A DNA stretch of 64,000 nt from Crambe crambe (Eukaryota; Porifera; Demospongiae; Poecilosclerida; Crambeidae): positions 124,001 through 188,000 of the forward strand of contig OZ004586.1 in NCBI GenBank assembly GCA_963924555.1, written 5' to 3'. The position numbers and the translations under genes are program-made. The notes beneath the pieces were generated by a model, which worked only from the letters and a program-made list of their open reading frames with translations, made no database searches and was not told the origin of the DNA. Positions 1-10,800 of the stretch are shown in pieces (position 1 is the first letter of the stretch; each line of letters starts with the position of its first letter).

Positions 1-11
1 TCTTTTCTCAC

Positions 12-74
12 CTTGAGGACGTGATAACCTTCTGAGCCTCCTCCTGGGACTTCAGTCGACTGACCTCCCCCCAT
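12..74 (-). CDS. GORASP2: GORASP (GRASP55/65)-like Golgi stacking protein, first coding exon only
   Basis: The exon reads 21 codons on the minus strand from an ATG at 74 to a GT donor at 11-10 (ctcaag|gtgagaa). The peptide starts MGGGQSTEVPGGG and continues SEGYHVLK. As I recall the family, this closely matches the vertebrate GORASP2 start (MGSSQSVEIPGGG, then TEGYHVLR). Gly2 is the N-myristoylation site that anchors GRASP proteins to Golgi membranes, and GYHVL opens the first PDZ-like GRASP domain. The family tethers and stacks cis/medial Golgi cisternae. The rest of the gene lies beyond the window edge. Only 21 residues are visible, so orthology is likely but GRASP55 versus GRASP65 cannot be settled; invertebrates usually have one gene. 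Confidence 0.72.
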
Positions 75-276
75 TACTCACTACTCTCTTACTACAGTGA
101 ACGCAGCTACTTCACAAAGAGCGTATTGTCCGCCTAAAGCAAGGAAGGTTGTGTACAATCTCCACTCCAATGCATGAAGTGCACGTTGAATTATGACGTC
201 ATAAGGGTCACGTGATCTAGTTTTGCGCGCGCGTTAAAGTATATTGTAGCAACGAGCCCCACCCTTTTTTTGTATC
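75..276. promoter_or_regulatory. Divergent promoter between GORASP and the CAP-Gly gene
   Basis: About 200 bp separate the two start codons. It contains a perfect palindromic CRE, TGACGTCA, at 194-201, and seven bases further a palindromic E-box, TCACGTGA, at 208-215. A GCGCGCGCG run follows at about 225-233. These are well-known CREB/ATF and bHLH-zip (USF/MITF/TFE type) sites. No TATA box is evident. Shared regulation of the two genes is inferred from spacing only. Confidence 0.55.
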
Positions 277-3200
277 ATGGAGACTTCCACTGCTCCTGCT
301 GAGAAAGAGAAGACTGCAAATGCAGCCATCAAATCTCCAGGTAACTAGCCACTAAATACAATTACAACAGCTGATCTTTTTTTAGATTTGAAGGGAAGCA
401 AAGCAGTTGAAGCTGAAGATCAAGAAAAAGGGAAGGGAGAACCAGAACAGTCATCTGTGACAGCTGCAGCTACTGCAGAAGAGATTAAAAGTATGCCCTC
501 AAATGACAAGTAGCTAAGACTTCATTATAATGATCCATGCAGGTGCCTCTGCTGTTAGCTTAATAGAAGCTGTGAGTTAACTGTAGCCATGGTGATTTGT
601 GACTTGGACTGACTTGAACATGATGTATGTAGCTTGGTCTAGCTGGAAAGGGAGAGAGGTCACTGCAAGGAATGCTGCAAGGAATGCAGACAGATGTGTC
701 TTTAGCTCTGCAGGAGTTGATCGCCATCACCACACACGATGATAACTTGGAGAGACAATACAAAGAAGGTAACTAGCTAGCTATGTGCTATCTGCATTGA
801 GCCTTGAGTCATGTATTCATACAGTGGTTTCAGAGAATACCAAGCTGCACAGTGAATTGGAGAAAGCTAGAAATGAAATAAGGGTATGTTGTTGGTGGCT
901 GATAATTATTGTAGATTGATATTCTCATATTTTATGTATAGCATCTGAGAGGTCAACTTTCAATTATCCAGGTAAAAAATAGTCGTTATGATTCGGTCAT
1001 CCTACATAGAGAACACTTTCTATTAGTTTTCTTGTTAAAATTTCAGATGACACCTTCTGAAATCAGAGAGGAAAAAGCTAGAGCTCAGCTCAGAGAGAAA
1101 AGGCGCCAGGAAAAGTAAGTTAAAAAGTCTGAATTTCTATAATTAATTTTTGGCATGAATTTTGGTTAGGGAGAGATTGATAGAGCAGCAGAGGGCAAAG
1201 GTGAGATGAGATGAGTTGGATCTGTAAGAACCTTACCCACATCAAGTCTACACATTGCAGGGCCAAGCAGAAGGGACCATCTATGTACCTACGGCTGCAG
1301 AGAGAGCCAGAACAGTGGACGCCAAGGGGAACTATGTGGATCACAGGTAGGTCATCCCTCTTGCCCCTCCCCCAATACGCATAATTATGTGATGATAATC
1401 ACTATACCACAGGCTCCATCGTCACACCCGAAGCTCCACATATCCCACAGCCCAGACTCTTCCTTCCCTCTCTCCTCAGCAGCCTGGGAAGCATGGAGAC
1501 GCCACTCTCCCCCCTCCCCTCGTGGGTTGTGCCTGTTCCGAGTGTAAGAGCAAGCAGAGTCTTGGAGCCCTCACTCTCGGAAAGGGACTGTGCCAACGAC
1601 ACCTCACCAATCAAATCACAAAGTGAGTCGGGAAGATGACTGAATGTCACCAAATTGCTCATTTTATTCAATGCTAGGAGTGGACAGCAGATTCTACTGG
1701 GGGATAAAGTGATCATCAGGGGAGAGAGACTGGGAGTTATCAGTTACATTGGAAAGTTGGATTTTGATCCTTTCGATCAGATCTACATCGGAGTCCATTT
1801 GGATATGCCAGGTGACGTCTCCAGTCACCATGCTAGCCAGCCAATTATTTGTTTTCTATCTCCTTTAGTTGGCAACAGCAATGGAACATTGAAAGGACGA
1901 CGCTACTTCCAGTGTCCACCTAACCATGGTGTCTTTGTCAAACCCATTGACATCATCTGTGTCACAGGAAGAAAGGTAGCATCACTATAACTTTATTCAA
2001 TACACCTCTATCATCCCTTTCCACCCACCCCGTCACCTTCATCCACCTCTTTCCCCACCCACCCCTCCTTCCTCCCATCCATCCTCCTTCCCCCCCCCCC
2101 CCATCCCCCATCCACCCTCCCCCCATCCCCCATCCCCCTCCTCCCCCATCCCCCACCCCCCTCCTCCCCCTTTAATGGCTCTGCCCTGCCTCAGCCACTA
2201 ATGGGGGGAACTGCAGTTCCACGGGTCAGGGAGAGACTCCCTATGGGAATCCTCAAAATGCCCTCAAAAACCAATGATAAGGAAGTAAGTTAACTTAATG
2301 TGAGACCATATGTAGCACTCTCCTATGATATCTCTTATGTGAGACCACATGTAGCATGTACTCTCCTATGATATCTCTTAATGTGAGACCATCCTATATC
2401 TCTTAATGTGAGATCATAAGTAGCACTCTCTTATGATGTGAGACCATATGTAGCACTCTCCTATGATATCCCTTAATGTGAGACCATATGCAACACTCTC
2501 CTATAATATCCCTTAATGTGAGACCATATGTAGCACTCTTCTATCTATGATATCTCTTAATGTGAGACCATATGTAGCACTCTCCTATGATATCCCTTAA
2601 TGTGAGACCATATGTAGCACTCTCCTATGATATCCCTTAATGTGAGACCATATGTAGCACATACTCTCCTATGATATCTCTACGGTTACAGCTGGTGGGG
2701 GGTGGTGTATATGTGCAGATGCAGCAGTCACTAGCTTCCACAACCCCTTCAAGTCGTCCAGAGTCAACCATCACTCGAGCTAAAACCATTCTACAAGATG
2801 AACTGAAAGCACTCAAACAAAAGTAAGTACAGCTTTTAAAATTCCCACCTAATGAAGCCAGCTATGTGGTTACAGGTCACCTTATGACTTGGTGGATGAC
2901 AGCACCATCATGCAAATGAGTGAAAGGTCAATGCTGCAAATGCTCACCATGACAGCATGTTCACTTAGAATTTATATCGATTCATAGAATGCAAGCATTG
3001 TCCCAGAAGCAGAAGTCACATGATCCCCCTAAAGAACCAGCCACACCTACTACCACACCCATCACTGAAACTGATGGTGCTATATCTCCTCTTCCAGCTC
3101 CATCCTTGGGTATCTCCTCCCAGCCACTCCCCCCTATTTCTGAAACCAATTCTCATCATGGAACCACACCTCCATCTCGTGTGGCCACACCCTTGGAAAA

Positions 3201-3463
3201 GACCCTGTTGGATCTGTTGAGTGACGTTGACCTTGGGGCTACTGGCTATGTCACTGCACCAGAGTTGAAGGCCACACTAATCAAGCTGGGAAAGGTATAC
3301 ATCAGAATATGTCTCTCATATTGCAATCTCTCTCCCCTCACAGCTTTCTCCTGAGAGTGTGACAGACTTGCTGACTCGGCTTGATATTGATGGATCTCGA
3401 GATGATGGGATAGGATTACCTTACCACACCCTCCTGCCACACCTACTCACAGCACTCCAGTGA
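277..3463 (+). CDS. CAP-Gly and EF-hand coiled-coil protein, family not recognised
   Basis: About 15 exons join in phase. The start METSTAPAEKEK at 277 follows the divergent promoter; the TGA is at 3461-3463. An acidic, helical N-terminal part (386-1190) leads to a short Cys-rich stretch (CACSECKSK, about 1549-1575, with a further Cys downstream). A CAP-Gly domain follows (1676-1975), with the family glycines, aromatic residues and GNSNG in place of the usual GKNDG. CAP-Gly domains bind C-terminal EEY/F tails of tubulin and EB proteins. A Pro/Thr-rich linker (2990-3180) precedes an EF-hand-like pair: LLSDVDLGATGYVTAPEL and LLTRLDIDGSRDDG. Loops are imperfect, so calcium binding is doubtful. 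The exon at 642-768 joins in frame only to the exon ending at 490. A microtubule or centrosome role is an inference from CAP-Gly. Confidence 0.7.
2000..2172 (+). repeat. C-rich pyrimidine tract ahead of a 3' splice site
   Basis: An imperfect run of ccccatc/ccaccc units occupies the intron downstream of the CAP-Gly exon and leads to the acceptor tgcctcag|CCACT near 2194. Its reverse strand gives a spurious Gly/Trp-rich ORF. Confidence 0.75.
2291..2680 (+). repeat. 40-bp minisatellite, about 9-10 copies, starting at a 5' splice site
   Basis: The unit is about 40 bp: cttaatgtgagaccatatg followed by tagcactctcctatgatatcc. Some copies are shortened. The array begins about six bases after the donor GAA|gtaagt at 2285, and every unit carries a donor-like ATGTGAGA. 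It fills most of this intron. Confidence 0.85.
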
Positions 3464-3554
3464 TAGCGTAGCCATACTGTACACATGTCAAGACTTCGGG
3501 ACAATTATAATTATGCAAAGACTCTCTACTCTGACCTAAAACTAGACTCATTAC

Positions 3555-6203
3555 TCAAAGGAGTTTGTAGAATTCAGTACTTTTTAATGTTGTACGGTCA
3601 TCCCATCCTCCAGCCACTAATATTTCTTCCTCAGTAATTTGTGTGCAGGCGCAGTTACATCGTGGAGATATTAAATCTCCTACTTTCACCCACTCCCCAG
3701 TCTCAGGTTGGTAGTGGTGGATTGCAGTCATGACTTTCCCATCCCAACCTAATGCCAGCAAAGACCCACTGATGGAGAGTGGGGAAGATCTTCTATGTCC
3801 TAGTCCTGATATTTCCTTCCATATCTCTTCTTTAGTGTTCTTGGAGTTAACCTGAGAAATGAGAGCTGGGAGGGATACGCTGTACACCATGTCACTATAG
3901 TAACCCTGAACAAATCCTCCCATGAGGTACCACATGTCACCTACTAGAGCTGTCCTCATATCAGAGACACGAGTATGTGTTGGAGCTGCAGTGAACCATT
4001 GGTTGCTGGTGGTATTCATCACCTCAACAGATGACAAGTTATTATTACCATCATTGCCTCCAGCCACAACCAGCCATTCACTGTAAGTGACTGCAGAGGG
4101 GCCTGAACGTGCTGTGGGCATATCTGGATAGGGGTGTGTCCATTTCTTGTCTTGAGCTCTCCACACACCTAGAGATCTACTACGACTATAATCACGTAGC
4201 CTACCACCAACGAGGACTAGTTGGTTGTGAATTGCTGTCATTCCAAACCAGCGTGTTGTGTATGGTGGCAATGTGCCCCATCTCCCTGAATCACTCTCAT
4301 ACTCCATCACCACATAGTCATTACTACTGTTTCCTCCTCCAACATATACCCTCCCATACACGACCACTGACTGTATGTAACCACCCATACCGAAGGGCAT
4401 GTCTGGACCATGCCTACAATCCAATTGGAGAGGCCCGACAACTCCCTGTGAAGAATAAGTAGTGCAGTCACAGTATAATACATCCACAGACTGAGGGTGT
4501 GGTCATTACCTGCCTCACTCCTTTAGCTGTATCAACTTGACACCTCCTGAGTTCTTCTGTCAATCGTCTGATCTCAGCATCCTTACATTGCTTCTCTTCT
4601 CTTAGCTTTGCTTCCAGACCTTCAACTTCAGAGCGTAAATCAGACAAGGATTTCTGGAGGTAAAGATATTGATGTATGAGCCATGACATTATGGTAACTA
4701 GCTAACCTTCATAGCTGCAATCTCTTCATTCTTGATCACAAGTTGAGCACTCTTTTCTTCTCCTTCCCTAATCTGCTGTTGGAGCTGTCCATCCTTCACC
4801 TGCATCTCTCTCTGTCGGAGCTGTCCATCCTTCAACTGCATTTCTATCTGCTGCTGTTGGAGCTGTCTTTGAAGGTCCTAAATTGATTGCAGCAATAGAC
4901 ATTTCTAGTGACTCAGTGAGTATAATTCACTCACATCAATCTCTCTAGTTACTTCCTCAACTCTCTTCTCAGCTGCTTGATACCTTTCCTGCATTGGGTA
5001 GGAAATAATGAAAAGTCATAGCTAATGCTCAACAGCTCATATACCTCATATTGTGTGAGTTCCTCTATCTTCTTGTCCTTCATTTTCATTTCCTTGGTCA
5101 ACAGCACTTTATCAATGTCCAGTTTTACAAGACTGCCACCATATAAACCATCCACTTCCACCTTCAGTCTCTGCAGACTACCTAGTACCTCATCTGTGGA
5201 TGGCCTTTGTTCTGGTACATTGTGCAGACACTGTCTGACCAGCTGGACTATGGAAGGGTGATGGTTGCCGACCTCTTTCTCCAAAAGTTCCATGTATTCT
5301 CCACGACGCTCCACTTCTGAACGTGCTACCAGTGTGTGATGAGGACTGTCAGGATCAAGGAATGTGTGTGACAGCAGGTTCCCAGGAAACACCTGAAAGA
5401 TCATCAGTTCATTTCCTATCCAATCATTAAGAGATTGTTACTTAGCTACCTGTGTCATTGTATACAGGGTGAGATGTCCAAAGGAGAAGATGTCGAGGGA
5501 TGGTCCATAGCAGTGAGTCTTGTTCAGAGCTTCTGGAGGCATGTAAACCAGTGTCCCTGGCAAGCGTGAGAGGGTACTGGCCAGCTGACCAGGCCTCATG
5601 TCAATCATGCGAGAGTTGCCCATGTCAGTGATCTTAGCAACAAGGGAGGAGGTGAGGAGGACGTTCTTGGCTGTCAAGTCTCTGTGGATGATTTGAGGTT
5701 GCCTATTGTGGAGGTAAACCAGTCCACTGGCCACATCCTTTAGAACAGAGCACTTGAGAAAGAGAGGGAGGCCAGACATGTGCTCCAAGAGGTCATCAAG
5801 GCTGGTTTCTAGGCGTTCCATCACAAGTAGAGGTAGTCGAGTCCCTGGGAAGAAGCACAGACCAAGGAACAGGATGATGTTGGGGTGACGGAGGCTGGAC
5901 ATGATCTGGCACTCCTGCTCATACTTGCGTACAACATCAGGCACTCCAACATTGCCATCATCCAGCAGAATCTCATGCAGCTTCTTACCAGCACACACTA
6001 GATGCTGATACTCCACCTAAATATGATTTTTATGATTATGAATTTGAAGGAAAGGGTATGTATGAACTGACCTCTTCCACGGAGCCATAAGAGCCAGTTC
6101 CCAATATTTTACCAGTAGGAGTGACGTCAGTCAGCATAAACTGCTGCAAGTGGCGATTGTTCCTGAAGGCTTGAGTTACATCACGTCGTCTAAAGAGAGC
6201 CAT
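3555..6203 (-). CDS. Tyrosine-kinase-like (TKL) protein kinase with coiled coil and C-terminal Kelch repeats
   Basis: The start MALFRRRDVTQAF at 6203 matches the start of the paralog at 12832. The kinase N-lobe carries the glycine loop GTGSYGSV and a candidate ATP lysine in VCAGKKL. The catalytic loop is HRDLTAKN, activation segment PGTLVYMPPEAL (about 5990-5000). The metal-binding motif is DMG rather than DFG, in KITDMGNSR. A Gln/Glu/Lys coiled coil follows (about 4990-4500) and then Kelch blades (4450-3555) with repeated GG and W residues; the stop is at 3555-3557. Kelch propellers bind protein partners, so this looks like a cytosolic signalling kinase whose propeller picks targets. It is tail-to-tail with the CAP-Gly gene (91 bp apart). 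Its kinase half is nearly identical to that of the 7825-12832 gene. The biological role is unknown. Confidence 0.85.
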
Positions 6204-6361
6204 TCTTGAGCTACCCACAAAACTACCGAGAACACAAAACCCCACCCAGCCATTTTTTTAATTTTAAACAACAAAACCAATGATGCATTAGCTGCAGGAA
6301 TAGAGCTGAATGCCAACCAAAAAATAGTACATTCATAATCAAGAAACAAATACAAAAGTTT

Positions 6362-7014
6362 TTATTGGTCCCCATTCTCTAGTTGAGTATCCTCAGAAGG
6401 GGGAGGGGCTGTAAGGGGAGCACTGTTTGCAGATGAGGTTCCAGCTGTCAGATAACCTGCCACACCAGTTGGACCAGTCAGGTAACCAGAAATGGTGGCT
6501 TCTGTAAAGAATAAGTTGTGTTTCTGGTCTTTGTATTCTTTCCACACTGAAGAAGCTTGTGATCTGAAAGAAAGAAAGAAAGACAAAACAAAAATAAATA
6601 AATAAACAAACAAACAAACAAGCAAAATATTTGATTTCCCTGTTAAAACACTCCTTACTCCATTGGCAAGGTCTTTGGCCATAGCCTTAAGGGCTTCAGA
6701 TAGCTATCAGAGCTTTAGTGGCTGACGGCTTCTCACATTTCTGTGAGTGGACTCTCCAGCAACTCCAGCAGGAATGGTACCAATTCCCCATTCACAGCCT
6801 GCAGACAGCAATCCCATTGGTCAGTTGAGATCACATGACACAATAAAACCTCATACTCACCTCTCAGGAATCATGAAATTGTAAAGCTTCTTGAGAGTTT
6901 GGCTGCAATGTGGACAATATCTCGTCTGATCTCTTAGCTATGCCAAAGATGAGGGGGATGACAGTGTCACACTTGGACATCAGTGGTCCTCACACACAAC
7001 CACCATACAACATA
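6362..7014 (-). pseudogene. Decayed duplicate of the 3' end of DNAJC13
   Basis: This segment matches the last exons and introns of the intact DNAJC13 gene at 12997-13640, including the C-terminal words [17 protein letters not shown] and [17 protein letters not shown]. Damage is visible. There is a one-base insertion (cacatttctgtg against cacattctgtg), a four-base insertion (gatagctatcag against gatatcag), loss of the exon end before the last intron, and in-frame stops. No upstream DNAJC13 sequence is present. It lies upstream of the Kelch kinase exactly as the intact 3' end lies upstream of the second kinase, so it is the relic of a tandem duplication. Confidence 0.88.
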
Positions 7015-7019
7015 CATAA

Positions 7020-7238
7020 CATAGGTGGAGGAACCAGGGGGGCCAGGGCCCCCCCAGATTTCATTGAATTATTTGTCATTGTAGGAGACAATTATACATG
7101 ACTGCATGTAACATTTTCAACTCTATATTGACTCTTTTTTTTTAAATTAAATTACAACTATTGTTGGGTATGCATGGTGCAATGGGGGTTTGGGGTTGGC
7201 CCCCCCCCCCCAGGTAGATTTATGTTCCTCCGCCTATG
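7020..7238. mobile_element. MITE-like non-autonomous DNA transposon, 219 bp
   Basis: The left end cataggtggaggaac and the right end gttcctccgcctatg are inverted repeats matching at 14 of 15 positions. Both ends are flanked by the direct repeat CATAA (7015-7019 and 7239-7243), a plausible 5-bp target-site duplication. Inside each end is a C/G run (ggggggccagggccccccc on the left, ttggccccccccccc on the right). There is no ORF for a transposase. The superfamily is not assigned. It sits beside the decayed DNAJC13 copy. Confidence 0.8.
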
Positions 7239-7394
7239 CATAACAGGCAAAACTCTAAATGGTACTGGTACATTCTATGCTTTTGTGGAACAGCACAGAA
7301 AAAAAAAAAAAAGAAGCTAATCACAAAGACTAGTTTCTAAACCGTAGCTAGCTATATAGTTTATGGGCATAGCAACAAAAACTCTTTCATTATC

Positions 7395-7465
7395 ATCAGT
7401 CTTTAATCTTGATGGCTAGTTCAGGCTTATGGACCCGATTGGATGATCCTGTGTACCCACTCTAA
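7395..7465 (-). pseudogene. Duplicate of the last USP47-like exon
   Basis: The plus-strand text catcatcagtctttaatctt, followed by gatcctgtgtacccactcta, closely resembles 7840-7900, which contains the predicted terminal exon of the kinase-USP47 gene (catcatcagtctttatctt, gatcccgtgtacccactca). The copy has small insertions and lies about 430 bp downstream of the functional version. It could be a relic or an alternative terminal exon. Confidence 0.55.
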
Positions 7466-7515
7466 TTTTCATTTACAGTATCAATCTTTTACTCCATGTT
7501 GGGACAGTCCTGATT

Positions 7516-7602
7516 TCATTGGTCCCAAGTTGATGTTGTCCCATTGGTCCCAAGTTAGGACCAATGGGACCAGGTCTTAATGTCAACTTGGGTCCAATCC
7601 AA
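7516..7602. repeat. Nested inverted repeat (foldback)
   Basis: A perfect 13-bp arm gtcccattggtcc (7538-7550) is followed by a seven-base loop and its exact complement ggaccaatgggac (7558-7570). An outer, imperfect pair (attggtcccaagttgatgtt and aatgtcaacttgggtccaat) extends the stem. It is not coding. It may be a small foldback element or a structured 3' region of the upstream gene. Confidence 0.7.
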
Positions 7603-7824
7603 TGGAGCCAGGTGTTAACATCAACTTTATATCCTTGTTATGGGAGTGAAGTAGGTGATATTGGTGATGGGTAAAGTGTTACTTGACTGAAGTTCACTCT
7701 CTTGTTGCTGAAATTTTTTGAACTGCACACAGCCATCCTTACTTATTCTTTTAGAATAAATATTTTATTATCAAGACAAAAAACATATTTTACAAGATAC
7801 TAAACACAAATTTTTAAAGAACAA

Positions 7825-10800
7825 TCAGAGGCTGACATCATCATCATCAGTCTTTATCTTGAAGTTCAGGCTCACAATGATCCCGTGTACCCACTCAATC
7901 TAACAAAAAATAAATAAAATAAATGAATAAATAAAAAGTTTATTTATCAATCTTGTCCTGTAACTCATTATTAAAAATGGGCTAACTCCACATAGTAACT
8001 CATTGCAGCTCAGTAACTTGCAAAAAGTAACCTTATTTTTTCTTCTTTTTGAAGTTTAGTTCTCTTGTCAGTGCTGAGTTCAGAAACTTGTTCTTCAGAA
8101 TCCCTAGAATTACATCAAGTGAATGAATTACTTTGAGGAGAGGAGGAGGTTAAATGTACTCACTTAAAATAGAAGATAGCGCCATCATCGTAGATGGCCA
8201 GCGGAGAGGAATTGATGCTGGGCACTGGAGGATTCCACTCCAGATCACTCTCTAAATCAAGCACTGACATTTCACATGGAAATGATCCAAAAGCCTACAG
8301 AAATTGGCCACATCAGCACATGGTCAGCACATGGTTACATCATACCAACATTTCTTACGTACCTTTGCAAACTGAACTCTTTCCACGGGAATTCCGCTGA
8401 ACTCTGATAATTTCTTTTTCAAGTGTTCAGGTGTGTTTTCATCTAGAATGACTTCACTAGTTTTGTCCACAGTGTAGGTGCTGGGTCTCCAATGACGGAC
8501 ATACACTTGCAACTGAGTAGCATGCTTCATAGGGTCATCACCTGGACACATTTGTCAACACACCATACACATATCTACTTCATGCTACTTTCTGCACGTG
8601 CACACCTTCCAAAGGTTCAATGAACATCTCATAGTTGGCATACACATGGATATCCTTTGCAAAGACTTGATCATCAAGGTATATTGTACCAGGAGAGCGC
8701 CAAGTCTTCTTACGTAGCCGCATTCTAATATGGTCATATAAATACTATGATGCAGTATTTCATAGAGGGTGTGGAGGGATGTTATTTTAAATATTAATGC
8801 ATGCAGAAACCACATCTTCATTAGTTCAATTGTGTAGATGACTGTGCCACATGCTGTTTCTAGGCAGCTAGCAATGAAAGTATCAATGGATGTAAAATTC
8901 CAGTGCCCCACCCCCTCCCCCTATATGAAACACTGCCTTCACCTGTCCACTTTCAACGGAAATTCAACTCCTTGTTCGTATGGCTCCTTGACAAGTCTGT
9001 GTTTCAGCTCTCGTACTGTCATACCTTTGGCCACAATGGAGTCTAACAGAGACTTGAAAAACTGAAAAAAAATAGATGTATTATGACATCACAATCAACT
9101 AGTGTCCACCTCTCACATACACTACAGGTCAAGGTACAGCCAATCCTAACTATGCCTTGGGATGCTAGCCATAATGCAGGCACATGAGAACTCACCTCCA
9201 CTTCATTTACATGCAGCAAGGAGAGTTTGATACGGAATTCTCCAGGTAGCAGTGCCCGCCCCAAACGCACTATCATTCGTGTTTCATTAGGCACATTCTG
9301 TAAAGGATCCTGCAAACGAAAGATCTCGTACTCCTGGTTATTGCTATACACCCTGTAAATCTGTGCATGCATGCATGGGGGTACAAGGAAACTAATACAT
9401 CACAGTCGAAAAGAAAACAAGTTTAGAGTCTTCTAACCTTGAAATCAGCAGCAGGCACCTGTACTATGCCCTCCAGCATTTGCTTCAGGTCACCCAAGTT
9501 CTTCCTGCAGTCTATCTGAACAGGGACAACTGCACATGCATGTATGCATAACATGGAACACAATTCCAGAAGAAGAAGATGTCATTCACCTCTCTGTAGG
9601 GGTCTGTTGACATCATCCATGTCCCTCCTGACTTCCTCCTCATTATTCATGTCCTCCACTTCTGCAGTTGAGTTGGCTTCCATTTTGTTGCTCCTCTGCC
9701 TATGAGGCTGGGTACTTGGTCTGCCCTTCAGTTGGGCTTGAGGGGGTGGAACTGTTACCAAGAGAGTACTGGTGTTGGAAAATTTGTCAATGACACGATT
9801 CATGATGGAGTGCTGATAATCTCTGCAAAAGTCTTCAGGGTCACAGCACACAAACACCTACGGAACACGAACACACATCATTCACAACCTCATCAAGGAA
9901 GAAGAGGCTAACGGTGTACTTTCTGTTATAAAAGCCTTCACTTTTGAGAGTTTGTTCAGGAGGCTCCAGAGGCCTGCCTTCATTCTGGTAAGTTTCAATA
10001 GCTACGACCATTACATCCGCAGCCAAACCACAATGCTGCAAATCACAGTCAAGAAAATCAAGATACTCTGTGGATATTTGATACACATACATTAGCAATT
10101 TCAATCTTGAGTTGTTGCACAGTCCAGCCTTGCTCTGCCCTCATCTGCACAGGCTCTCGCACCTTTTCCTCGGGAAGATCTATCACCAGCACTTTCAAAT
10201 TCAGCCCACCTTTATTATAGACTTTAAACTGTGACCCCTCGGGACGAATCTCCATGAAGATTTCAAAAGAATAGTCGGAGCGGGCACCACCCACATGGAA
10301 ACCAAATGCCACCTCCTACATTTGAGTACATGTACACATGACATCTACTACGTAGCAATCCTCATCAATCCAGTAAAAAACCAGTATAACCACTCATCAT
10401 CAAGGGCCCAATAACTGGTTGACCTGAAATACCCCCTGCCACACACACACTGGTTAGAGTAGGTCACTAAGGTATTATGCCAGAGCACACAGGTACGTAT
10501 GTACCTCCTGAGTAGTGTCAAAGGACTGGTCCAATGTCTCAGTGTACTCATCATATTGAACTAAGCGACAACGATCCAATGGGACCAACTCAGAAAGACC
10601 TAAAATCTACACCATTCAATTTCAGATCAGAATAGCTACACATAGCAACTACTACTACTACTCACCTTGTATGCCTCTAATGTGGCCTCTCTCAGGGTTT
10701 TACCTTTGTATATTTCAAGCTTTCTCTCCACCAGCTCATTGGTGGACGGATGACGCATAAATACACGAAACTGAAACCAGATATTTAAGAGGATGATCAA

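Noticed and set aside
541..572. Candidate small exon between AG and gtgagt in the CAP-Gly gene
   Set aside because: Including it breaks the frame of the next exon; the exon ending at 490 joins directly to 642 in phase.
4109..4462. Plus-strand ORF of 117 residues
   Set aside because: Antisense shadow of the Kelch repeats, whose Gly-Gly and Trp pattern is clear on the minus strand.
6036..6245. Start codon at 6245 (MGFCVLGS...) for the Kelch kinase
   Set aside because: The paralog aligns only from MSLFRRRDV at 12832, which corresponds to the ATG at 6203. The upstream extension is not conserved.
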